Source: Pseudevernia furfuracea
Lineage: Eukaryota > Ascomycota > Lecanoromycetes > Lecanorales > Parmeliaceae
NCBI GenBank assembly: GCA_022315425.1
Contig: JAIUPT010000022.1
Coordinates: forward strand, 496,001 to 560,000
Length of the DNA: 64,000 nt
Direction: 5' to 3'
The notes beneath the pieces are model-generated. The model saw only the letters and a list, made by a program, of their open reading frames with translations, had not been told where the DNA came from and did not search any database. The translations under genes were made by a program, and so were the position numbers. Every line of letters starts with the position of its first letter. Position 1 is the stretch's first letter. This document shows positions 55,871 to 64,000 of this stretch, piece by piece.

Positions 55871-56349
55871 GCGATAACGTCTTTATATATTAGTATTCGC
55901 TATAAAGAAGACACTTGATGAATAGCGTATTATTAACATTTCGAAAGATATTGTTCTTATTATAAAGTTCTCAACGACTGCATCTGTATCTGTAATAAAC
56001 AAATCAAGATCAAATTTTCCATGATCAGCTAAAAAGCAGACGTCTACATCAAAGCCCTCGTTCTTCGCACGAGTCGTATTATCGATCGCGTTCGCGCGAG
56101 CCTCTCGATCAATTACTGCATTATTAACTATCGAAAGAATAACTCGTTTTTTCACTGTCGTCGAAATGATTCGCGAAGACCTCGAGTTAAGTGCGATTCA
56201 AAGAGTACTTCTTGATCATCTCGACACTACGATTTCGAATCTGCGAGATCTATTATCTGACCCTCTCTCGAGAATATTCGCGACCTTTGCGTTACTGACG
56301 AATCATGTCAATAAGTCGAATATTTTCGAGCCGACGATCTATCAACAGG

Positions 56350-57120
56350 TTATTTTCAATCAACTCTTCCGCATACACTGAGAGCTCGTCATGTAAGACG
56401 AATACAAATCTCTCATGAACAACAATACTTGATGCCTGATTTAGACGTTTTTAGATATTCATATTCTGAGAGGTCGCTGAGTCTACACCGTGAAGCGAGG
56501 CCTCGCTGAGGAAGTCACTCGCTATAAGGCCCGCTGAGTGATTCGAGAGTTCGAACAATAGAAGGGTCGTGACTATTATGACACGTTCGTCTCAGTGATC
56601 AAGTTCATGAGTTATAAGACGATCTTTGCCCTGATAGCGGTCCTGAACTAAAACGTGAAACAAATGAACGTCAAAATCGTCTTTCTCTACGATAACGTTC
56701 AAGAGACGATTTATGTGCGATAGCCCGATGATTTCAACAAGAACGACATCAAAGTTTGTAAGCTAAATAAGATTCTTTATGAACTTAAGCAATTCCTTAG
56801 AATTTGATATCAACACTTCTCGAAGTATATAAAGAAACTCGAACTAATATTCATCGAATCGAACGAGAGTGTCTTTATGAACGTCAAGAAGAGCATTATT
56901 ATAGTTCTCTATGTGAACGATATATTAATCATCGATCTCAGCAAAATCGATATTCAGCGCATTAAAAAGACCCTCAATGACAAGTTTCACATGTTCGACT
57001 TGAGACCTTACGTCTATTATTTAGACATGATCGTCAAAAGAGACCGTGTCGTCGATATTCTTCGCCTGGGACAAGTAGTCTATATCACTCGTTTCTTAAA
57101 GCATTTCAATTATTAAAGTC
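56350..57120 (+). pseudogene. Reverse transcriptase remnant (element A)
   Basis: The region reads through stops as RVT_2-type sequence. The catalytic YVDD box is YVND (LYVNDILIIDLSKIDIQRIK). Stops are frequent, many TAA/TAG at Gln and TGA at Trp positions of the family. Confidence 0.82.
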
Positions 57121-57169
57121 TTAATCCAGCCTCTACGCCTCTAAAAACTAGTCGTAAGCTATAATCTGC

Positions 57170-57600
57170 GAAAGAGGGCTATGTTGCCTCGAGAAAGCTG
57201 TGCGAGAACTATTAATCTGTCGTGAGATCTCTTATGTATGTCATGTTAAAAACTCGTTCTAATATCGCCTATGCTATCTCTCTTATCAGCCGCTATTCAG
57301 TCAACCCGACCCAGACACACTAAAATACAGTGATTCGAATCTTTCGATATCTTAGAGACACGATATATTACGAACTAGTGTACAAAGGATCCCTTCAAGC
57401 CCTCATCGAATATATCGATTTCGATTGGGCTGACGACTCGACTCGAAGGTCTATCTTCGACTACCTATTCAACGTCGATAGCGACGTCATCAGCTGATTA
57501 TCAAAGCGTCAAGTCATCGTCGCGTTATTCACTTGCGAAGTCGAGTATATCGACTAAACGTTGACTATTAAAGAAGTTATTTGATTAAAAACTCTTCTTA
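57170..57600 (+). pseudogene. RNase H remnant (element A)
   Basis: Reads as the copia RNase H end: a LMYVMLKTRSNIAYAISLIS block, DFDWADDSTRRS and a VIVALFTCEVEYI block, corresponding to TRPDI, DADWAG and STAEAEY in intact elements. Broken by stops. Confidence 0.8.
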
Positions 57601-58313
57601 ATCAACTTCTGCGACCTCGAGACTCTAATTCAAAGATTATCATAATCTTCGACGATAATTAGAGCGTAATTGCTCTCGTTAAGAACGCTTAGTTCCATGC
57701 TCGCATTAAGCACATTGACATCGCTCACCATTTCGTGCGTGAAAAAGTCAACGACGACATCGTGAATATGCAATTCGTATTCACGGATAAACAAATGATC
57801 GACGATCTCATTAAAGCTCTCTGCCTCGACAAATTCGTTGCTTTTCGCGATGCCCTTGAGATAAAATCAGTCTCAGAACATCTCCTCAGCGTCAAAGACT
57901 AACTCTCAGCGCTCTTACTTCTAATCTGAAGTCGTCAGTTTCAGAGAAATAACGCTATTCATCTTGTCTGTGAACGTCAGATCTTCTATTCTCTTTCACT
58001 GCTTCTTGTTTCACTCTCTCATATATTTATCGACTTCGTTTTGATAGAAATTGAGTGTGTACCAGGTTTATTTCAAAGAAAACTTTCAAAAAATCGCCTT
58101 TTTTCGAAAAATGAAAGTTTTGTATGAAGAATCAGAACGGATTTTTACATGTTTTCGAATTTGATATAATCGTTTTCAGAACTTGATTCGAATTTGACAT
58201 AGTCGTTTTTAGAACTTGGTTTCTTCACTTTTGTGAACCGGACTTCGCGCTAACCCGATTGAGGTTTTTTGCGTCGCGAAGTGCGAAAATCGTGTTTTCG
58301 CATTTTTGAGTAT

Positions 58314-58328
58314 GCGAGCGAAGGGGAG
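58314..58328 (+). other. Polypurine tract of element A
   Basis: GCGAGCGAAGGGGAG ends directly at the 3' LTR, the expected place for the plus-strand primer of an LTR retrotransposon. Confidence 0.7.
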
Positions 58329-58450
58329 TGTCAAAATTCGGGTCACGTGACATGGTCACGTGATGCGCTAAGGCGCATCCTCATAGTCGCTCTTTACTCT
58401 CTTGGCATTCTATAGTTTATAACTAAGTGTCCTACCACCTATTCTTGACA
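58329..58450 (+). repeat. 3' LTR of element A
   Basis: 122 bp, TGTCAAAATTCGGG to CTATTCTTGACA. Very similar to the 5' LTR; a few substitutions and a 3-bp length difference separate them. It directly abuts Pol sequence of element B in the opposite orientation. Confidence 0.9.
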
Positions 58451-61400
58451 ATAGACGCCTGCTTTTCAGCTGATCATAAGAAATTTGATCTTAATCTGTT
58501 TATTGCAGATACAGATATAGTCGTTAAGAGCTTCATGATGAGGGCAATGTCTTTCGAAATGTTAGTAATACGCTATTCATTAAGTGTCTCCTTTACAGCG
58601 AATACTAATATATAAAGACGTTATCGCTTGATCGAGAACTTATAAACGTTCGTCTTTTCTTCGAAATTCATAATCAAGAAACGCTTCTCAACGAAGTAAA
58701 CATTATTAACTCGAATAATCTTCTTCTTGATGAGATTATATAGGCGGAAAATAAACTCCTCTTCATAACCCAGAAGAATATACTTTTCGCTTTTATTCAC
58801 GAGTTTCTTTTGAATACGCTTTAATGCATAGACGATGAAATCAATCGTTCGCAGATGGAATAAAATGGGCTTTCGATAATAAAAAGTCTCAAATGACGTT
58901 ACAATGATTCGAACGTTGAGGGATCACAACATTAAATAATTGATAATGATCACGATTTCAGATCAGAAAGACTTGTTGAGCTGGGAACTTAGCAGTATGA
59001 AATGCATCTTATACAGCAAGATCTATTCAAAACGTTCGATCGTCTCGTTCATTTCGAGATTCTTAGATACAGTGAGCTTCTATCTAATTCCGTATTAAAG
59101 AAGATAATTCAAAAAGACCTTAAACATATACTCTTTCTCATTGTCGAGGCGAATACGATTGATCTTATAGTCTCGTGACTCTAAAAAGACTTTAAAACGT
59201 AAGAATATGATAAACGTTTCACTCTTATAACGAATATAGTACACTTCAAAGTAGAAGATGAAATTATTCTTAAATATCACAAAGTATCTATAGTTATTGA
59301 ATTCAGTAGAGAATAGAGATTCTATAAGATCACTATAAACAAATTCGTCAGACTGCGTTTCTAACTCTGTGAGACTATCATAAGAGACAGTCTTTTAACG
59401 TCTTATGATATAACATTCGCAGATATACTTCTTCGCAATATTCTTGACGAAATTCACTTCAACGATTATATTTAAGAGCTTATTTAGATTATTTTGACTC
59501 AAATAACCCATGCGAGCATATCAGAGTTAATAAATGAAATTCGAGAGCACACTATAAACGATCAGAGCACTATTTCGACTCTATCAGAGATTCAAAAAGA
59601 AGAGATCACGATTACGAGTATCGATAAGCTTCAGATCGTCCTTGATAAGAATATATTTTATCTTATAAAAGGAGACAGCGATATCGAAGTTTAGAAGTTT
59701 ATCGATCGAGAGAAGATTGACGCTCATATCGAGCATATATAAGACATTTCGCAGAGTGACTATTACACACTCTTTCTTAATCACACAGTCGAGACTAATA
59801 ATGTTACAGTTTTAAGACTGCACTTCGCTTTTCTCGATGCTCTTAATCGATCAAGAATAAATCTTTTCGTAGATAATGAACATCGAACGATTCGCGAAAG
59901 AATAACGAGAGTAGTCTGAATCTACGACGACTCGAGTGAGAAGATTCACGAAATTCGCAGTCATGAGACTATATTCGAGAGCTTTCGTGACGATTAGATT
60001 GATGACTTGATTATCAGTCGCATCGAGGATATTGAAGTCGTTCGAATTGACATTCGAATAATGCATAATGAAGTTTAGTTCCTTCAAGAAGACATAATTG
60101 ACATTGAGATAATCGTTCTTCTCTGAAGCAGAGACATTAAAAGACGCCTCTTCGATGCGCTTGCGCTTATTGCTTAAGAATTTATTCTCGAAGTCGAAGA
60201 TCTTTATCTTCTTCTTCTTTTCCTCTTTCGTTATGAATTTCTCAGACTTAAAATAAAAAAACTTGATTCAGCATTTGACAAAGAGATGTCTAAATTTGCG
60301 ATCAGCTGTCTTATACGAAGAACAGGTCTCACGATTGATATTAGAGTCGCCGAGATTATTAAAAGCAGCTTGTTTGTCTTTGCCCTTATCGTTATGAGCG
60401 ATATATATAATCAGTTCTTCTTCTTTGAAGAAGATTCTGACTTCTTCGTTCACGGCGATTACGACAATCTCTTAAAACTTAACGAACTTGTTCTCAAAGA
60501 GATTATGATTTTAAGTGTAACTTGACTCGAACATATCGTAAGAGTCGTCAAGTTTCATAAGGAAAATTAGAATTCGCAGAGGCTTCGAAATAACGAGGGA
60601 TTTATGAAGACTGATAATGTCGAAGGTGATCTTGCGAAAGTTCTTTTTATATTAACGAACTCCCTCTTCTTCAAGGGTGAGATCGAATATTCGACGTATT
60701 AGTTCTCTATAGAGACTCGTGCTCTTAGACTAATAGTTCTTAATTAGAACATCGAGCATAATCTAAGAGTCTTTATTATCGAATTCGACTTCGACGAGTT
60801 CGTAATCGTTATTCTCGAGACGATAAAAGATAGCGATATAGACTCTATGACTAATGATCGCATTAAAGAGAACAAGGTTGTTAAGCATCAATTAATTGTT
60901 GATATTCTGCTTTCATCGACGATATCTCAGATTGAACTTCAAAATAACAATAAAGTTTAGAAGAAAAGCGCTTTCTTCTTCGAGAGAATCAGTCGCTGAA
61001 GCTATTAGAATTAACATGTTTCTTACGACGTCTTATGCGCTTAATTCTTCGTCGATTATAGATGCTGAGAATTACTGAGGAGATTTCTGAGAGCGATACG
61101 TATAATATGAATAGTGACGACGATGATATTTAATCGAAAGACTTAGTTTGAGAGGTGACTGAGACGATAGAGAACGAAGGTCTTAAAGTCGAAGAAGTCG
61201 AAGTCGAAGAAGTGAGATTTAGAGAACTTTTGACACGAAGATCGAATAACTTAGTGTCACTTGAGACACTAAGAGTATCTTCGTTAACTTCGAATTGAAA
61301 GTCGACACTACTAACGTTCGCGAAAGCAGTGAGAGTGAAATAGATGCTCCGATCTTCGTCAAAGTTCTCGAGAATCTTATCGATATCTAACAACTTTTGT

Positions 61401-62546
61401 TATTAATCTTCGAGTTCTTATATAAGAAATGAAAAGTGCTTATACTTGAATCTTCGATAGATACGAGCGATATTATTGAAATGAAAGATACTTAGAGACA
61501 AGAAAGATTTGAATTGATCTAATTTCCGCTGAAACTGTATCGAAGACAATTACTAAAGACGTGTAAATCTTCGAAGGGAAATAACGTTCTTCTTATGTTA
61601 AGTCTTCGACAGAAACTCGAATTTAAAATAGTCGCTTCGATAACTGTCGTCGTGAAATGAAGTCATATTCGACGATAGAATAAAGTCGAATGACGATAAA
61701 AAGAATTCGATGACTGGGTCTCAGCTCTCTTCTTCAGAGAACTTATAGAGTCGAAAGATCTATCTCAACAAGAAATTCTTATTGTTTTGACCCTCAACAG
61801 ACGTATACGCGCTCTAAGTGAAGGTTTATCGATGACTGAGCCTCAGCTCTCTTCTTCAGAGAACTTGTGAAATCGAAAGATCTATCTTAATAAGAAATTC
61901 TTGTTGTTTTGACTCTTAATAGACGTATACGCGCTCTGAGTAGAGATTTATCGATGACTAATCAACTCTGAAGTGTGATCAGACGATTTGATGCTGAAGT
62001 TTAGTTTCTTGAGTCGTTACAATTGATTCGATTCACGTAAACGCTTTATCAACGCTAAAGCGGTGTATATCGCGAGAGGAATATCCTCGTTGAGCGTGTT
62101 TAGCGTGTCTCACGCAGAGAAGCTGACAATGTTTCAGAGACCTTAGTGAAATTCGATCGCACGATCGTATGACGAGTTCGACGTTCGACGTTCGATTAGA
62201 TTCGATATGCCGAGGGTCGATTTGCGATAGAACTCTCAGCTCTCGAATTCCAAAGACGATCATTTTGTAGAGAGCAATGCTCATTTCAAGAAGATTAAAA
62301 AACAGAGTCTCATAGCTGTCGCGGCGTTCATTGCGATGAACTCGTGATGCTTAGAGATCACTGTGACTCTGATAGACATAGGATATAAGTGAAACAGTCG
62401 CCGAGCAAGTCCGAGCTCATAACCTGTGAAAAATAGGTGATAGGACACTTAGTTGTTAACTATGAAATGCTACGAGAGTAAAGAGCGACTATGAGGATGC
62501 GCCTTAGCGCATCACGTGACCATGTCACGTGACCCGAATTTTGACA
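58451..62546 (-). mobile_element. Truncated copia-type element in inverted orientation (element B)
   Basis: Reading on the reverse strand from 62546: LTR (62425-62546), leader with the 122-bp tandem repeat (about 61960-61730), Gag-like region (including 61130-61393), knuckle (60268-60453), protease (59584-60087) and integrase (59095-59280), then Pol sequence to 58451. It matches element A from 52080 to about 56050, reverse-complemented. The RT and RNase H half and the 3' LTR are missing; the break is exactly at the outer edge of A's 3' LTR. Frames are interrupted by stops. Confidence 0.88.
62425..62546 (-). repeat. 5' LTR of element B
   Basis: 122 bp, reverse complement starts TGTCAAAATTCGGG and ends TTTTTCACA, followed internally by GGTTATGAGCTCGGAC. 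Carries the same CACGTG boxes and GATGCGC hairpin. Confidence 0.9.
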
Positions 62547-64000
62547 GATTCGAACGTTGAAGAATCGCAACATCAAATAATTGATGATAGTCACGATTTC
62601 GAGTCAGAAAGACTTATTGCGTTCGATCGTCTCGTTCATTTCGAGGTTCTCAGATATAGTGAGCTTCTATCTAATTCCGCACTAAAGAAGATAATTCAAA
62701 AAGATCTTAAACATATACTCTCCCTCATTATCGAGTCGAATACGACAGATCTTATAACTCCGTGACTCTAGAAAGACTTTAAAAGGTAAGAACATAACAA
62801 ACGTTTCACTCTTATGACGAATACAGTACACTTCAGAGTAAGAAATAAAATCATTCTTAAATATCATAAAGTATCTATAGTTATTGAATTAAGTAGGGGA
62901 CAGAGACTCTACGAGATCACTATAAACAAATTCGCTAGACTGCGTTTTTAACTCTATGAAACTATCATAAAAAACAGTCTTCTGACGTTTTATGATATAG
63001 CATTCGCAGATATACTTCTTCGTAATGTTCTTAATGAAGTTCACCTCAACGATCATATTTGAGAGCTTGTTTAGATTATTCTAACTCAAATAGTTCATGC
63101 GAGCATATTAGAGTTAATAAATAAAATTCGAGAGCACACTATAGGCGATCAGAGCACTATTTCGACTCTATCAGAGATTCAAAAAGAAGAGATTACGATT
63201 ACGAGTATCGATAAGCTTTAAATCGTTCTTGATAAGAATATATTCTATCTTATGAAAGGAGACAGCGATATCGAAGTTCAGAAGTTTATCGATCGAGAGA
63301 AGATTGACGTTCATATCGAGCACATATAAGATATTTCGTAGAGTGACTGTCACACACTCTTCTCTAATCACACAGTCGAGATTAATAATGTTATAATCTT
63401 AAAACTGCACTTCGCTCTCTTCGATATTCTTGATCGATCGAGAATAGACCTTTTCGTAAATAGTGAACATCGAACGATCTACGAAAGAATAACGAGAGCA
63501 GTCTGAATCTACGACGACTCGAATAAGAAGATTCACGAAATTCGCAGCCATGAGACTATGTTCGAGAGCTTTCGTGACGATTAGATTGATGACTTGATCA
63601 TCAGCCGCATCGAGGATATTGAAGTCGTTCGAATTGACATTCGAATAGTACATAGTGAAGTTCAGTTCCTTCAGAAAGATATAATTAACATTAAGATAAT
63701 CGTTCTCCTCTGAAGCAGAGACATTAAAAGACGTCTCTTCGATGCGCTTACGCTTGTTATTTAAGAATTTATTCTCGAAGTCGAAGATCTTTATCTTCTT
63801 CTTCTTTTTCTCTTTCGTTATAAATTTCTCAGACTTGAGATAAGAAAACTTGATTCAGCATTTGACAGAGAGATATCTGAATTTGCGATTAGCTATCTTA
63901 TACGAAGAATAGATCTTACGATTAATGTTAGAGTCGTCGAGATTGTTAAAAGCAGCTTGTTTGTCTTTGCTCTTATCATTACGAGCGACATATATAATTA
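62547..64000 (-). mobile_element. Third copia-type copy, interrupted by element B and running off the window (element C)
   Basis: Directly outside B's LTR the sequence is again Pol, on the reverse strand: integrase block at 62682-62867 (RIRLDNEGEYMFKIFLNYLL), protease-side block at 63171-63371 (LYVLDMNVNLLSIDKLLNFD), and knuckle-like sequence near 63840-63900. It matches element A from about 55590 back to about 54080. Its 5' part lies beyond 64000. The part 3' of the interruption is not found next to B, so the locus was rearranged after insertion or the copy was already incomplete. Confidence 0.85.

Larger units (their letters stand above)
52080..58450 (+). mobile_element. Ty1/copia-type LTR retrotransposon, decayed (element A)
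   Basis: A 6.4-kb element bounded by LTRs 52080-52204 and 58329-58450 starting TGTCAA and ending TTCACA/TTGACA. A polypurine tract (GCGAGCGAAGGGGAG) lies directly before the 3' LTR, and the box GGTTATGAGTTCGAAC follows the 5' LTR. The order Gag, zinc-knuckle region, protease, integrase, reverse transcriptase, RNase H is that of copia rather than gypsy elements. Every domain is broken by stops, mostly TAA/TAG/TGA where CAA, CAG or TGG is expected. No target-site duplication is seen: the flanks are GCAAT on the left and ATAGA on the right. Confidence 0.9.

Noticed and set aside
52075..58455. Target-site duplication around element A
   Set aside because: The five bases outside the LTRs (GCAAT and ATAGA) differ, and the right flank is another element, so no duplication can be claimed.

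Overview
The window comes from a filamentous ascomycete (Pezizomycotina). It carries many short introns of about 47-80 nt with GT...CTAAC/CTGAC...AG signals. The gene set includes an ACO2/AcoB-type aconitase, a Cdc10/AspD septin, a Mid2-like wall sensor and a DUF2408-type protein, and the right end holds retrotransposons with C-to-T type decay. The class cannot be fixed from sequence alone; Leotiomycetes is one possibility.

Bases 1-50,700 are gene-rich euchromatin with 27 protein genes, nearly all housekeeping. In order they are: RAE1 (mRNA export), ACO2-like homocitrate dehydratase (reverse), a secreted GPI-anchored serine/glycine-rich protein (reverse), SKI8 (reverse), mitochondrial ribosomal protein bL32m (reverse), septin CDC10/aspD, guanylate kinase (reverse), a RUD3-like golgin (reverse), cytosolic methionyl-tRNA synthetase, a small probable mitochondrial orphan, an AVT-type vacuolar amino-acid transporter with 18 exons, an RGG-containing orphan, RAD52 (reverse), a UBA-zinc finger-UBX protein (reverse), SCS2/VAP, sphingolipid delta-4 desaturase (reverse), a PQ-loop vacuolar transporter with 10 exons (reverse), a Mid2-like sensor, a short acidic orphan, PEX19 (reverse), UBC9, asparagine synthetase, mitochondrial porin, a J-domain protein (reverse), MAP2, ribosomal P1 (reverse) and a DUF2408-type protein. 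Exon-intron models were built by hand so that every model keeps frame and rebuilds the expected family sequence. RAD52 is the one exception: it is one nucleotide out of frame at one junction.

Many neighbours are divergent pairs with 275-460 bp between start codons (bL32m/CDC10, RUD3/MES1, UBX/SCS2, YPQ/Mid2-like, PEX19/UBC9, J-protein/MAP2, P1/DUF2408). There is no sign of a dedicated metabolic or defence cluster. About 8 of 111 modelled introns use a GC donor, which is high for a fungus.

Bases 21,650-24,640 form a 3-kb gene desert. It contains two families of direct repeats, R1 (about 180-230 bp spacing) and R2 (193-bp units with several hairpins), ending just upstream of the RGG orphan.

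From about 51,700 to the end the sequence switches to nested Ty1/copia-type retrotransposons with many in-frame stops. Element A (forward, 52,080-58,450) has both LTRs and all Pol domains in decayed form. Element B (reverse, 58,451-62,546) is a 5' half that forms a roughly 4-kb inverted repeat with A. Element C (reverse, from 62,547) runs off the window. A more diverged LTR (D) lies at 51,720.
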